Of a DNA stretch of 64,000 nt, positions 1 through 9,127 are shown piece by piece. This DNA is from Bacteroides sp. (GTDB lineage: Bacteria > Bacteroidota > Bacteroidia > Bacteroidales > Muribaculaceae). A program made the translations under genes and the position numbers. The stretch is taken from the NCBI GenBank assembly GCA_014802335.1, contig JAAVCL010000009.1, positions 4,620 through 68,619 of the forward strand, read 5' to 3'. The notes below the pieces were generated by a model, which had not been told where the DNA came from, did no database searches, and saw only the letters and a program-made list of their open reading frames with translations. Each line of letters begins with the position of its first letter. The stretch's first letter is position 1.

Positions 1-1595
1 TTCCACGGGTTTGACTCGGCAACAACATCGGCCGTCCATTCCGGGCGGTCGTAGCCGTTGAAGTATCCGGTTTCTCCATGCTGACGCTGGTAATGGCCCG
101 AAGCATCGATTTTGAAATACCTGCCTGCATCATAGCCTAAGGAGGCACCGAACGAAAATCCGCTCAAATCATATCTTACTTCGGGAGACAGATCATAATT
201 CAGAAGTCGCCCGTCCAATCTTTCGGGCAGTCCCGAGTCAAATATGTTATAACCGCTCAAGGTGGCCATGTACCACCCTCCCGAATATTGTCCGCGACTG
301 ATACGGTAGGCCACACTGAGCCCGGCATGGAAACCGGAGAAGGGTCCGAACGTAACACCGAAAGTGGCGTCTACCGGGCTATATACCGGAATTGTAGACA
401 AGAGCAACGGATCCTGATAGTAGTCATTCTCATATCGCGATGCGAGTGTATTCAGTTTGCTTCCGCCCTGTGCGTACAGATAGAGCGCCACCGGGCCTGC
501 ATTATAATCAAGTTTCACATCGGGGGCAATGTGGAATGTGGAATAACGGTCATTCTTCGGACCCGCATTAAATGAAAGATCAACCCGGGCCCCCAGCTTG
601 ATATCTATCCCCGAACGGTTAAAACGGTAATAGGGTGTAAAATAAAGAATACCGTAGTTGTCGGGATTCTCCACATCATAGAGCGACCCTGCAGAGTCGT
701 TGCGCTTTGCGTATGTAACGAGGTCGCCCTCGAAATCAAGACCGACGGCTGACTTTTCAGATGTAGGGAACACAAATCCTGCCTGAAGAGCAGTATTAGT
801 TTCGCGACTTCCCTGAGCCGACGGATAGCCGGAATTTAAATTGAATCCATCCAATCCATATACCGAACGATAACCGAAATATCTTACAGCCGCCCCGGCA
901 AACCAGGAGAACACATCGCGTCCGGCTCGTGAGTTCCATTGAACACGGGCGGCAATATCGTTAAGTGTCTGAGTGGGAGCTTTCAGATCGAAAGAAGCAC
1001 CCCCCTGCGCACCGGAGGATAAACGCGGCATATCAGCACCGTAATAATTGAAATACCCGAGGTGATAATCCAGGGCAGCATCCAGACGGCCCGCTCCGTT
1101 GAAATCATGAGAGGCATAGAGCCCGATCATTTCGTCGTAACGGCTGCGCTTCACATCGCGCATCGCTTCACTTATTTCAGGCTTCCAGAGAGAAGTGGAA
1201 TTATGCTGGAGTCTGATTCCGAAAACAGTCTGATCGGTGTCGATGATTCTGTATCCGGCCGAAAGTGTGCTTGTCAGCCATGAGCCCAGACCCAAATCAA
1301 GATACCCGCGAGAACGCGAATAAGTGCGATTCGTGTTCCAGCCTGTGGCTTGAAGTGGCACCAGTGACGGCTCAAAATTGGCGTTCACCCCTTTCATATA
1401 GTATGAAAGTTCCGACTTCTGAGTTTCTAATTTCAGTGGTTTCGGGAAAAGTCCAATGCGATCGTGCGCAATATATTCCGGCACGTATTTACCTTCAACG
1501 GTTATATCCTGATCATACTGAGCGGCAATCGGGAAAACACCCGCGGCAACCACGCCGATTCCCAAGAACGATATTTTAAGTTTATTTATGAGCAT
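1..1595 (-). CDS. Outer-membrane beta-barrel protein, partial (3' end outside window)
   Basis: About 531 residues are visible, reading open from the ATG at 1595 to the window edge, so the C-terminus is missing. The N-terminus (MLINKLKISFLGIGVV, then a small-residue stretch ending in AAQ) is a signal peptide. The rest alternates aromatic/aliphatic and polar residues with many Tyr, Gly, Asn and Asp, as in amphipathic strands of a large beta-barrel; motifs such as YYRFNRSGIDIKLGARVDL and YNAGPVALYLYAQGG are typical of TonB-receptor-like or PorP-like barrels of Bacteroidetes. No plug domain or carboxypeptidase-like N-domain is seen, so it is probably a plain barrel. It follows the TPR gene by 61 bp in the same direction and is probably co-transcribed, which suggests the two act together at the outer membrane. 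The exact family is not recognised. Confidence 0.7.
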   Translation of the reverse strand, partial: MLINKLKISFLGIGVVAAGVFPIAAQYDQDITVEGKYVPEYIAHDRIGLFPKPLKLETQKSELSYYMKGVNANFEPSLVPLQATGWNTNRTYSRSRGYLDLGLGSWLTSTLSAGYRIIDTDQTVFGIRLQHNSTSLWKPEISEAMRDVKRSRYDEMIGLYASHDFNGAGRLDAALDYHLGYFNYYGADMPRLSSGAQGGASFDLKAPTQTLNDIAARVQWNSRAGRDVFSWFAGAAVRYFGYRSVYGLDGFNLNSGYPSAQGSRETNTALQAGFVFPTSEKSAVGLDFEGDLVTYAKRNDSAGSLYDVENPDNYGILYFTPYYRFNRSGIDIKLGARVDLSFNAGPKNDRYSTFHIAPDVKLDYNAGPVALYLYAQGGSKLNTLASRYENDYYQDPLLLSTIPVYSPVDATFGVTFGPFSGFHAGLSVAYRISRGQYSGGWYMATLSGYNIFDSGLPERLDGRLLNYDLSPEVRYDLSGFSFGASLGYDAGRYFKIDASGHYQRQHGETGYFNGYDRPEWTADVVAESNPW

Positions 1596-1656
1596 GATGA
1601 AATAAGCGTAAATTAGAGAGGAGAATTAAAGTTTAAACTACTGTGTCGCTGACAGT

Positions 1657-4110
1657 TTACCGCCATTTTTTAAGTCTTGACGAAATTCGGGAGGAAATGT
1701 CGTCATTTTCACCCGGATAATTCTCCTGCAGGCTCTTGAGATATTCCTCGGCAAGTGTTTTTTGGCCAAGGCCGTGATAAGCATCGGCCAAAGCGATAAA
1801 CCCGCGTGCCAGCCAATATTGATGGGGCGTTCCGGTTTCGGTAAAATCTTCCATTCTTACTCTTGCGGCCTCATGGTTGCCATTGGATATTTCTGTCTCA
1901 GCCAGCATCACCGCAGCCTTCGAGCCGGGGACAGAGGTTGGGTTCTGAGCCAGTTCTTCATATATGGCCCGAGCTTCACTCCCGCGGCCGAGATTACGCA
2001 ACGCGTCGGCTTCATAGAGATTGATTTCTGCAACCTCATCGGCTTCAAGACCACCGGCATGCCGGATTCTATCCACCACATCGAGAAGATCACTCCACCG
2101 CGAAGCATCGTTCATCGCAGTCGCCATTCTCAACAATTCGTCAATATCAACATCGTTGGTTACGTTCAGGCGCTTTCTGTAGGCCTCGGCTGCCAAGTCG
2201 CGTTGCCCCGTTTCTTCGTAAGTCAGTGCCTGTTCCAGCAGAGCCTTCGAGAGCCAACGGGAATTGGGGAATTCCTTTTCCACCCGGGCCAGGTCGGCCA
2301 GCTTGGCTGTATTGTTACGTTGCAGGCCGCTGATAACAGCACGTCGATACAAGGCATAATCTGTGTCGGTTGCCCCGTTGTCGATAGCTTTCGAGAAGAG
2401 CGAAGCCGCCTGAGCATAGTTTCCGAGATAGTAAAGGCAATCCGCACGCCGGATAGTCGCATCGTCAACGAGCTGTTCCGACAATGCCGGACGAGCCGAC
2501 AGGGCCGAGCCGAAAGCATTTGCCGCTTCCTGCCAATTTTCAAGTTTATAGCAGGCATATCCCAGATCGTAATAGCCCAATGCCCGGTTTTCGCGGACAC
2601 TTCCGTCTTTCAGGAAATCGGCATAGCTCTGCTTTGCCTCGCGATAACGACCCATCTGAAACAATGCGTCGCCAAGCCATAGCGAAGCTTGGGATGCTAA
2701 TGTTGAATCCATACGTTTAAGGGCGATACACTGCTTAAGATAGTTCTCAGCCTTTTCGGGGCTGCCATTTGTGAGGGCTTCGACTCCCAGTTCATACAGT
2801 ACCTTCTGTTTGAGTTTCATCACATCCGACGACGGCTGACGGATGGCATCGATATAAGAGAGAGCTTTCGTAAAATTACGGTCGTTATAATAGGCCGTTG
2901 CCAGATAAGCCTCGACTTCTGGAGTAAATTCCGAATCGGGGAATGACTTCACGAAGTCTTCCAGCATATCTGACGAAGCCGAGAAAGGCACCTTCCCTCC
3001 TCGTGTCAAGGATGTGACATAGTTATAAATAGCGGTTTCGGTCACAGCCGGGTCGTATGTCATACGGCTTGCTTTCTCGAACGCCAGTGCCGCCGAGGGT
3101 GCGTTGCCTTGTTCGAGATAACATTGCCCTAAATAGAGCCATGCTCCCTGCCCGAGTGCATCCTGACGGTCGGTGATCTCGGAAAATCTGCTTATGGCTG
3201 CATTATATCGGTGTTGATTATAGTCTATCGCCCCCATTGCATAGAGAGCGTCAGCCTCGGGAGAGGCCGGAGTCTTTTCAAGATAACTTTCAAGATACCC
3301 TTCGGCCACTTCGGGTTCGCCGAGCCGGAAATAACTCAAACCGACAATGCGCTGCAATTCGGGGGCAAGCTCCGGGTCGGGTTGTTTGCGAAGCAACGAA
3401 TTGCCATGCTGAATTACATTTTCATATTCCCCGCGTTTATATTCGATCTGTGTCATATAATATCCCGCGCTCAGGCCGGGGACGGATGGCGTGACCTCCA
3501 TAAACTTTTTCCAAGCCCTGTCGTAGTCACCTTCGATATAATAGAGGTAACCGCTGTAGAAATTATAGGCGTCTTCATATCCGGCAACATTCTTCAGAGA
3601 GTTGATCAGGGGGCGCGCCTCATCATAATGGCCGGTTCGGATATTTGCAAGGGCGGCCCTATATGAATATAAATTCCTTTGGTCGTTATTCAACCTGTCG
3701 AAATCAACGGCCTCAAAAGCATCGAGCGCTTCGGCCCAATCATGTCTGAAGAAATAATAGTCTGCCACGGCCAACGCAGCCTCAGGGGCGAGCCAAGAGG
3801 CGGGATATTCCTCCATAAAGTCGAGCAACAGCCTGAGACACTCCTCATCTCCGCGTTCATAATAAGCCTTGGCAAGCAGGAACGTACATTCCTCCGCCTG
3901 CTCGGCTGCCAGACTGACGCGCTGCACATCAAGATGACGAATCTGGTCGATAACTCCGGCGAAGTTCCCTTCTCCACTCATGGCCCGGGCTCGCTCGATA
4001 TATCCCGATGCGAGGGGTGAGAACCGGTCTGAATTTGCCGACACTTGTGCTTGCGCCTGCATGGCGCCTGCAAGCGCGACTATGGTAAGTAGAATTTTTG
4101 CTTTATTCAT
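1657..4110 (-). CDS. Large periplasmic TPR-repeat protein
   Basis: An 817-residue protein with a signal peptide (residues 1-21, cleavage after AQAQ) and TPR-like helical pairs over nearly the whole mature chain; signatures such as ALAYYERGD, GYYDLGYACYKLENWQEA and YYLGNYAQAASLFSKAI recur about every 34-40 residues. TPR solenoids bind partner proteins, and exported ones in Bacteroidetes often serve envelope assembly. No catalytic domain is visible. The C-terminus ends in a basic SSRLKKWR. It lies directly upstream of the barrel gene, so it may scaffold or chaperone that barrel; this is inference from order only. A -7-like box TATTTTTG lies about 60 bp upstream (4171-4178 complement) without a clear -33 element. 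Confidence 0.8.
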   Translation of the reverse strand: MNKAKILLTIVALAGAMQAQAQVSANSDRFSPLASGYIERARAMSGEGNFAGVIDQIRHLDVQRVSLAAEQAEECTFLLAKAYYERGDEECLRLLLDFMEEYPASWLAPEAALAVADYYFFRHDWAEALDAFEAVDFDRLNNDQRNLYSYRAALANIRTGHYDEARPLINSLKNVAGYEDAYNFYSGYLYYIEGDYDRAWKKFMEVTPSVPGLSAGYYMTQIEYKRGEYENVIQHGNSLLRKQPDPELAPELQRIVGLSYFRLGEPEVAEGYLESYLEKTPASPEADALYAMGAIDYNQHRYNAAISRFSEITDRQDALGQGAWLYLGQCYLEQGNAPSAALAFEKASRMTYDPAVTETAIYNYVTSLTRGGKVPFSASSDMLEDFVKSFPDSEFTPEVEAYLATAYYNDRNFTKALSYIDAIRQPSSDVMKLKQKVLYELGVEALTNGSPEKAENYLKQCIALKRMDSTLASQASLWLGDALFQMGRYREAKQSYADFLKDGSVRENRALGYYDLGYACYKLENWQEAANAFGSALSARPALSEQLVDDATIRRADCLYYLGNYAQAASLFSKAIDNGATDTDYALYRRAVISGLQRNNTAKLADLARVEKEFPNSRWLSKALLEQALTYEETGQRDLAAEAYRKRLNVTNDVDIDELLRMATAMNDASRWSDLLDVVDRIRHAGGLEADEVAEINLYEADALRNLGRGSEARAIYEELAQNPTSVPGSKAAVMLAETEISNGNHEAARVRMEDFTETGTPHQYWLARGFIALADAYHGLGQKTLAEEYLKSLQENYPGENDDISSRISSRLKKWR

Positions 4111-4113
4111 TGA

Positions 4114-4138
4114 AGTCGTTTAAACTTTTTACGAAAAC
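4114..4138. repeat. 25-bp dispersed repeat with GTTTAAAC core, copy 1
   Basis: A 25-bp stretch containing AGTCGTTTAAACTTTTTACG is identical to 52713-52737, and its first 12 bp (15 bp with flank) recur at 61011-61025. Here it sits 4 bp upstream of the TPR gene start, inside the presumed 5' leader. Whether it is a binding site, an mRNA element or an inserted repeat cannot be told from sequence. Confidence 0.75.
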
Positions 4139-4227
4139 GATTGAATTTTCCGTTTTCGGAATTCAAAAAGCAAAAATAATCAAAAAAAATGATATTCTGA
4201 GCAGAAATTGAACCAACATTTCAATTC

Positions 4228-5541
4228 TTAACAGATTGTGAATGTCAGCGCATCAATTCGCGCAGGCCACGGAGTTGATATTTCCACTTTGAGCCAGCGG
4301 TAGCGCACTCCGCGCAAAAGGCGTATGTGAGGCCCTCGCGATTTGGCTATCCTGTGCCACGCGCCGGCATCTTCGGCTGCACTGTTTCCCGAGCTTATCG
4401 ACGAACCGAGCAGTGTGTCGGCCGGCTGATGATGCGCGCCATAAAGCACCACACTCACATTATCTGGATGACGGCTGAAGATTCCGCGTGCCGTGACCGC
4501 GCGCACTCTTTTCTCTTTTTCGGGCAAGCCCAAATCGAGGGCGAACGTCTGCACATCCATTCCGACCGGGAGGGGTGTGACCGGCTGTTCCGTATTGCCG
4601 GAATTTCCACCGGAAGGAACATCTTTTATTTCCGGATAGGATTTAAATTCATTTAGATCCAGACGTTCGTCGGGAAGGCGATAATCGTTCAAACCTGTCA
4701 CTGCCCGTGCTATCGGCACTCTCCCTATTATACGAAAAGCAGAATCCGCCAGTGTTTTCTCTTTAACCAAATCGGAACTGAGCCGCGGATAATACCAGCC
4801 GGGGCAGTTTCCCGTCTCGATTGCAAAGGTTCTTACCCCGGTGACCTGCTCGTTCCCGGTGAGGGGTGATGTCTGATCGGTTGTGTAAAAGATCAATTCG
4901 GTGACTTTCGATTTCCATTCATCGGGAATAGTGAACGGTGGTAATGACACTCTTAGTTCGCAGGGGGTATTTCTGATTTCAGTCAGCGTGTTGAGTTGAT
5001 TTCCATTTGGCTCCGGGTTGCGTATTGTCATCACCGGTGCCCGGTCGTTGGGGGTAATTACCACTGTCTCACCCGAAGCAACAATAACGGAATCAGAGGA
5101 TATGAGTGCATACCCGAGTTTGAAGGGCCGTGTGAAAAGGCCTATTCGTGATGCTTCGGTGTAAAAAGTGTTTATGGCTCCCAGCACGACAGTTGTCATT
5201 CGCTTGACCAAAGTGTCACTTGCCTGCGAACTTCCCGACGAATTGCCGAACCATGACGCGACCACTGCCTTGTCATCATCCGGCACGGTGACATTGATAT
5301 TGACCACCGGGTAGGAATAATACGAAGATTTATAAGCAGGAATCGACGAGGGAATCAATGCCGCCGTCAATTTATTAAATTCATCTGAAACTTTTAAGGA
5401 ATCGGAAGATTTGTAAACTGAAGAGTCGAAAGAACCATCTTTATCTGACTGCAGCTGAGTTGCAGACTTGGCTTCCGACAAAGTCGGGAAACGGTAGGTG
5501 ACACGCGAATTTGTGTCGTCAAGAGGAATTCGGATAATCAT
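4228..5541 (-). CDS. Hypothetical protein, unrecognised family
   Basis: A 437-residue protein if started at the ATG at 5541 (MIIRIPLDDTNSRVTYRFPT). The longer frame to 5583 is less likely, because a -7-like box TAATTTTG (5554-5561 complement) lies between the two starts. There is no signal peptide, lipobox or membrane segment, so it is cytoplasmic or exported by an unusual route. Residues about 1-130 are rich in Ser and Asp; the middle contains a Pro-rich region; the C-terminal 100 residues (GLPEKEKRVRAVTARGIFSRHPDN to TFTIC) look like a beta-sandwich. I do not recognise the family and assign no function. It could be an isolated cargo gene, since neither neighbour suggests a pathway. Confidence 0.6.
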   Translation of the reverse strand: MIIRIPLDDTNSRVTYRFPTLSEAKSATQLQSDKDGSFDSSVYKSSDSLKVSDEFNKLTAALIPSSIPAYKSSYYSYPVVNINVTVPDDDKAVVASWFGNSSGSSQASDTLVKRMTTVVLGAINTFYTEASRIGLFTRPFKLGYALISSDSVIVASGETVVITPNDRAPVMTIRNPEPNGNQLNTLTEIRNTPCELRVSLPPFTIPDEWKSKVTELIFYTTDQTSPLTGNEQVTGVRTFAIETGNCPGWYYPRLSSDLVKEKTLADSAFRIIGRVPIARAVTGLNDYRLPDERLDLNEFKSYPEIKDVPSGGNSGNTEQPVTPLPVGMDVQTFALDLGLPEKEKRVRAVTARGIFSRHPDNVSVVLYGAHHQPADTLLGSSISSGNSAAEDAGAWHRIAKSRGPHIRLLRGVRYRWLKVEISTPWPARIDALTFTIC

Positions 5542-5553
5542 AGCTTTTTTTAC

Positions 5554-5561
5554 CAAAATTA
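5554..5561 (-). promoter_or_regulatory. Putative -7 box TAATTTTG
   Basis: On the minus strand TAATTTTG matches the Bacteroidetes -7 consensus TAnnTTTG and lies 12 bp from the ATG at 5541. No good TTTG is found 19-20 bp upstream, so support is partial. It favours the 5541 start. Confidence 0.4.
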
Positions 5562-5670
5562 CGAATCGCCACTTTACTGTCATCCTTATCTGTCAACTCT
5601 ATGCCGTGTCTTCATCCCCCGGAAAATCACAGTTAGCCGGAAGATAGGTATAAATAGAACTCTTATATGT

Positions 5671-5706
5671 GTATAAATAAAGCGGACGACTCCGGGAGCC
5701 GTCCGC
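5671..5706 (-). terminator. Rho-independent terminator of the secreted-protein gene
   Basis: Arms GCGGACG (5682-5688) and CGTCCGC (5700-5706) pair, with a further CTC/GAG pair inside after one mismatch. On the minus strand the hairpin is followed by TTTATTTATAC. It lies 28 bp beyond the stop of the gene that ends at 5734. Confidence 0.75.
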
Positions 5707-5733
5707 CTATTGTTTATTTCTTGTGAGTAATGA

Positions 5734-6672
5734 TTACTTCACGAGAACTTTCTTAGTTTCGTTGCCCTTAACCACGATGTAAAGACCGCTTTCGGGGTTA
5801 GCAACTTCTACACCCTGGAGGTTGTAGTATTTAGCAGTTGCGTTGTTGTTGTCAACAGCTACAGTCTGAACGCCTGAACCGGCGAGAACTTCTGACCAAT
5901 ATTCGGGCATTTCAACTTCCTTGTCGTTAGAGAAGAAAACCTGGTTGAAGTCGTTGCCTTCAGCATCTTTAGTGAAGATAGCCCAGCAAGCGCCATCCCA
6001 TTCTTCAGCGAGTGAGAAGTTATCTGATGAATTGAACCAGCTGTCATATTCGAGGTCAAGCTCGATAGCTTCTGCGCTTGTTGCGCCATAGTTGTATTTA
6101 GCCCAACCTGCATCAGCAATCTTGAAAGATTCACCGGCTTTGATAGCGAGGTCACCTGAGCAAACGAAGTGGAAAACCTTGTTGCCTTCGCTTGGAGTCA
6201 TGAGCCATTCAGCGGGAGAACCCCATCCGTTCATATCGCCGCGGAGGTATACTTCCATAGGAGGCTGGGGAGTGTTGGTAGTAAGTGTGATTGTAGAAAG
6301 GTCGCCTGCTACAACAACATCATAGTCACCAAGCCAGGGAGTAAGGATGTTAGCTTTACCTTCTTCAAGATTAACAGCAACACCGGGAACGTCGCCGTAG
6401 TTACAAGTCAAAGGCATGCCTTCTGCCTGAAGAGCGTCCCAGCTGCCACAAGCCTTGGAGATTGTGAAAGAAGAAAGATTGTTCACATGGATTGAGTACA
6501 CACCGTCAGCAAAAGTGAACTCATCAGGAGTTGTAGCATTCCAGTTGCCATTTACAAAACCGCTGTTGTCGTCAGCACCAGCCTGACCTGTGATGTAGAG
6601 GGGAGCACCATTCTGTGCATTAGCTGCCAAAGCCATGAAAGCTGCAGCTGCAAGAGCGTAGATTTTCTTCAT
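5734..6672 (-). CDS. Secreted SusE/F-like beta-sandwich protein with C-terminal sorting-type tail
   Basis: 312 residues. Residues 1-19 are a signal peptide (cleavage after AANAQ) with no lipobox Cys. Two beta-sandwich modules follow: residues about 22-130 and about 138-255, the latter starting MEVYLRGDMNGWGSP, the hallmark of SusE/SusF-type starch-binding folds. The last 30 residues (YYNLQGVEVANPESGLYIV, then a KKVLVK end) match the C-terminal tail seen on many secreted Bacteroidetes proteins and read as type IX-like sorting domains. It follows the susCDEF operon but has its own promoter and terminator, so it can be expressed separately. Likely role: extracellular glycan-binding protein. Ligand unknown. 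Confidence 0.7.
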   Translation of the reverse strand: MKKIYALAAAAFMALAANAQNGAPLYITGQAGADDNSGFVNGNWNATTPDEFTFADGVYSIHVNNLSSFTISKACGSWDALQAEGMPLTCNYGDVPGVAVNLEEGKANILTPWLGDYDVVVAGDLSTITLTTNTPQPPMEVYLRGDMNGWGSPAEWLMTPSEGNKVFHFVCSGDLAIKAGESFKIADAGWAKYNYGATSAEAIELDLEYDSWFNSSDNFSLAEEWDGACWAIFTKDAEGNDFNQVFFSNDKEVEMPEYWSEVLAGSGVQTVAVDNNNATAKYYNLQGVEVANPESGLYIVVKGNETKKVLVK

Positions 6673-6840
6673 AATGAAGTAGATTTTAAGTTAATGTTTA
6701 TGGTTATGATTGTTAATTTTCAAGTCAAGACACACTTCCAGTTTATTTTGCAAAAAGCTGAATGTGTAGGGGTTATATAGAGCTTAAGAGTTTTTTCATG
6801 GCAACCGAACGTGTCGGACTTCTTACGCCCATATTCGGTG

Positions 6841-6871
6841 CAAAGATACTAACAATTTTTAATTTTACAAA
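6841..6871 (-). promoter_or_regulatory. Bacteroidetes promoter TTTG-N19-TATCTTTG
   Basis: On the minus strand TTTG (6868-6871) is followed after exactly 19 bp by TATCTTTG (6841-6848), a full match to the Bacteroidetes housekeeping promoter. Transcription would start near 6836 and give the gene starting at 6672 a leader of about 160 nt. Confidence 0.85.
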
Positions 6872-7039
6872 ATAATTTGCTAAAAATTGTTTATTTTAAC
6901 ATTACATGTACATTCTTATCTCAATAATTCAGCTGAAAACAGATAATATAATAAATATTAGTTACTTATCCGATTGCATCAGAGTATCTGTACGCGCCGT
7001 GAGACATAAAATAAACATAGGCAATTGATGGGACATTAT

Positions 7040-7099
7040 ACCGGACAAGTGGCACGACGCATTACCGGACGAGTGGCACGACGCATTACCGGACAAGTG
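7040..7099. repeat. 24-bp tandem repeat, 2.5 copies
   Basis: Units at 7040-7063 and 7064-7087, with a partial unit at 7088-7099, start ACCGGACAAGTGGCACGACG and differ by one base (A/G). The CCGGACAAGTG part also occurs between the palindromes just downstream, so this array and the next belong to one repeat family. No coding potential. Confidence 0.85.
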
Positions 7100-7103
7100 T
7101 AGG

Positions 7104-7374
7104 GACGTGGCGTGCCACGTCTGAGGAAACACCGTCGAATTACCCAACTCATTCCTCGCAAAGTTTCCCGTAAGTTATGACCAGACGTGGCACGCCACGT
7201 TCATACACTTGTCCGGTATTGGGACCATGGTTGACCAGACGTGGCACGCCACGTCCCTACATTTGTTCGGTAACGGGTCGATGTTTTTACTCAGACGTGG
7301 CACGCCACGTCCCTACACTCGTCCGGTATTGGGACGATGGTTGACCAGACGTGGCGTGCCCTACAAAGGTTCGA
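7104..7374. repeat. Palindromic repeat array (REP-like family A)
   Basis: Five palindromes of the form GACGTGGCACGCCACGTC lie at 7104-7121, 7184-7201, 7238-7255, 7294-7311 and 7348-7360 (the last lost its right half). Three of them sit in a 54-56-bp tandem unit whose remainder reads GTCCGGTATTGGGACCATGG followed by TTGACCA. Each palindrome can form a 7-bp GC-rich hairpin in RNA or DNA. A degenerate relative is found at 19641-19690. This fills most of the 859-bp gap between the secreted protein and the susF terminator; nothing coding is seen. Confidence 0.85.
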
Positions 7375-7410
7375 TCGCTGACACGAGTCAAAGAATCGTG
7401 CCGTGAACAG

Positions 7411-7446
7411 TAAAAGCCTGTCGTGAGGTTCACGACAGGCTTTTTA
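7411..7446 (-). terminator. Terminator of the susCDEF operon (probably bidirectional)
   Basis: A perfect 15-bp stem, AAAAGCCTGTCGTGA (7412-7426) with TCACGACAGGCTTTT (7430-7444), closed by a 3-nt loop and bounded by T runs in both directions. It lies about 85 bp after the susF-like stop codon. Confidence 0.85.
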
Positions 7447-7461
7447 TCAAGGGGATTCGTC

Positions 7462-7508
7462 GGGTCGGGCTTTACTTTTCCGATCGGGGTCGGGGTTTAC
7501 TTTTCCGA
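7462..7508. repeat. 25-bp tandem duplication after susF
   Basis: Two units (7462-7483 and 7487-7508) share GGGTCGGG(C/G)TTTACTTTTCCGA. They lie between the susF-like stop and the operon terminator, so they are transcribed but not translated. Confidence 0.7.
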
Positions 7509-7531
7509 CTCAGGCGAATTCAGGGTGTTTC

Positions 7532-9046
7532 TTATTTCTTCTTCAGGGTTACAACGTAGGGCTTAGCCGAGAAGTCGAGTGTGATGTCGTAGTGACCTTC
7601 CGGAGCAACGAGGTTATCACCACCGTCCTGCTTGTCTACATTGTAAACGAGTTCATTCATTGTATCCTGAACCTGAGTACCGCTGAAGCCGATGGTCCAT
7701 GCGCCGTTAGCGTTGATCTTGAAGTCGCCGTTAACGTGTACGTTCTCAGCTGTCCAAGTCTTGAAGTCCTTAGAAGGAGTGAGCTCTACTGCAGTTTCAA
7801 GATTCCAGTCGTTAGCTGTGCCGATCACTGAGAGTGTCTTGAGGTAGTGGAGTTCATAGAGGCTCTGAACAACGTTAGCCTTGATCCAGAAGAGACCGTT
7901 GGTGTTGCCCGGAGTGCGGAGTGAAGTGCCGGTTGAAAGAGCAGTGAGGACACCGGTCTGCGACAGCATGTCTTCAGAAACTTCAGCTTCGATGTCGGGA
8001 TCCTGCTTGAAGATTACCGGACCGTTCTTGTCGGGCTGTGCAGCAAGAATCCATACCTTGTTAAGCACGCTCACACCTGTGTACTCGATATAGTTTGTAG
8101 TGTAGAGCATCAACGCATCGCCGGGTTTGTTCTGAGTTGTGCCAGAAAGCGGCCACAGGTTCTCGAACGCATAGCTTACAGTGTAAGAGTCGATTTCTAC
8201 GTTGATAGTAACGAGCAGCGGGCCGAAGATGTGGATTGCACCTGCATCGTAAGCGTCGCCGAGTTTACCGCTCAAGGGGTCGCCTTCCGAAGGATTACAT
8301 CCGAGAACACCAACAGTGTTCTGAGCTGTAACAGCCGACTGGGGAGCAATCTTCCAGGTGTAACCCTGTTCTGTAATGGCTTCTGCCTCCTCAACGTTGA
8401 TCTTCACGGCAAATTCAGGATTGTCATATACATTCACATTGCCCAGAGTGTTGTTCATCTTAAGGGCCTTGCCATATTGAAGATTACCGTTTGCATCAAC
8501 CGGAACGAAATAGTAAGCATCTTCAAGCACCTTGGCAGGGTCAAGAGTGGTCACATGATAAACCGATCCGGCAGCGAAGTAAGCATCGAGACCTCCGAGA
8601 CGTACACGAGTGTTATCGCGGTTTGCATAAGCTATGTAACGTGCATAAATGTCATAGAGACCCGGCTTCTTTGAGATAGCGGTCTGAATAGCTCCGTTAA
8701 GAATGTCGGGATTAACCATTACAGCGTCACCTTCGAGAGTGGTGCTGATAGTAGTTGCGTTGGTGAACAAAGCGTCACCGGCAATTTCCATATCAACCGA
8801 CAGAGTATAGTCAGCGGGGAAATTAACAAGTTCGGTTACGTTAGCTACATTTACATCCTTGTTGTTATTGTTATAGTCCACAAGGTTGAGTGTAGCTTCG
8901 CCCTGAGCGAGTTGGATTCCCGAGTTCTCGAATACTTTCTCGGGCTCAGGATTGGTCTGACCCGGAGGATTGGGAAGGTCAAAATCCTCACAAGATGCCA
9001 TCATCAGAGTCAGAGCTATTGCGGATATGAATTTTAAACTTTTCAT
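7532..9046 (-). CDS. SusF/SusE-type outer-membrane glycan-binding lipoprotein
   Basis: 504 residues with a lipoprotein signal (lipobox MASC, Cys at residue 19) followed by an acidic, Pro-rich tether (EDFDLPNPPGQTNPEPE). Three beta-sandwich regions follow, the last (about 405-504) starting TLSVIGTANDWNLETAVELT, the starch-binding type repeat of SusE/SusF. In this family each module binds glycan on the cell surface and does not cut it. Last gene of susC-susD-susE-susF; separated from susE by 94 bp that holds a hairpin. Bound glycan unknown. Confidence 0.8.
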   Translation of the reverse strand: MKSLKFISAIALTLMMASCEDFDLPNPPGQTNPEPEKVFENSGIQLAQGEATLNLVDYNNNNKDVNVANVTELVNFPADYTLSVDMEIAGDALFTNATTISTTLEGDAVMVNPDILNGAIQTAISKKPGLYDIYARYIAYANRDNTRVRLGGLDAYFAAGSVYHVTTLDPAKVLEDAYYFVPVDANGNLQYGKALKMNNTLGNVNVYDNPEFAVKINVEEAEAITEQGYTWKIAPQSAVTAQNTVGVLGCNPSEGDPLSGKLGDAYDAGAIHIFGPLLVTINVEIDSYTVSYAFENLWPLSGTTQNKPGDALMLYTTNYIEYTGVSVLNKVWILAAQPDKNGPVIFKQDPDIEAEVSEDMLSQTGVLTALSTGTSLRTPGNTNGLFWIKANVVQSLYELHYLKTLSVIGTANDWNLETAVELTPSKDFKTWTAENVHVNGDFKINANGAWTIGFSGTQVQDTMNELVYNVDKQDGGDNLVAPEGHYDITLDFSAKPYVVTLKKK

Positions 9047-9077
9047 TTTTTAATTCTGTTTAGTGTTTGCTTGTAGA

Positions 9078-9127
9078 GACGCAACCCGGCACGTCAGGAT
9101 TATTTCCGGGGCGCACCCGGGTGCGTC
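9078..9127 (-). repeat. Inverted repeat between susE- and susF-like genes
   Basis: Arms GACGCAACCCGG (9078-9089) and CCGGGTGCGTC (9117-9127) pair over 11 bp with one bulged A. There is no T tract after it on the minus strand. It could stabilise the upstream mRNA end or reduce read-through into susF. Confidence 0.55.

Noticed and set aside
288-1579. Several plus-strand frames of 73-104 codons
   Set aside because: All are antisense to the barrel protein, which reads open across the full 1595 bp on minus with a signal peptide.
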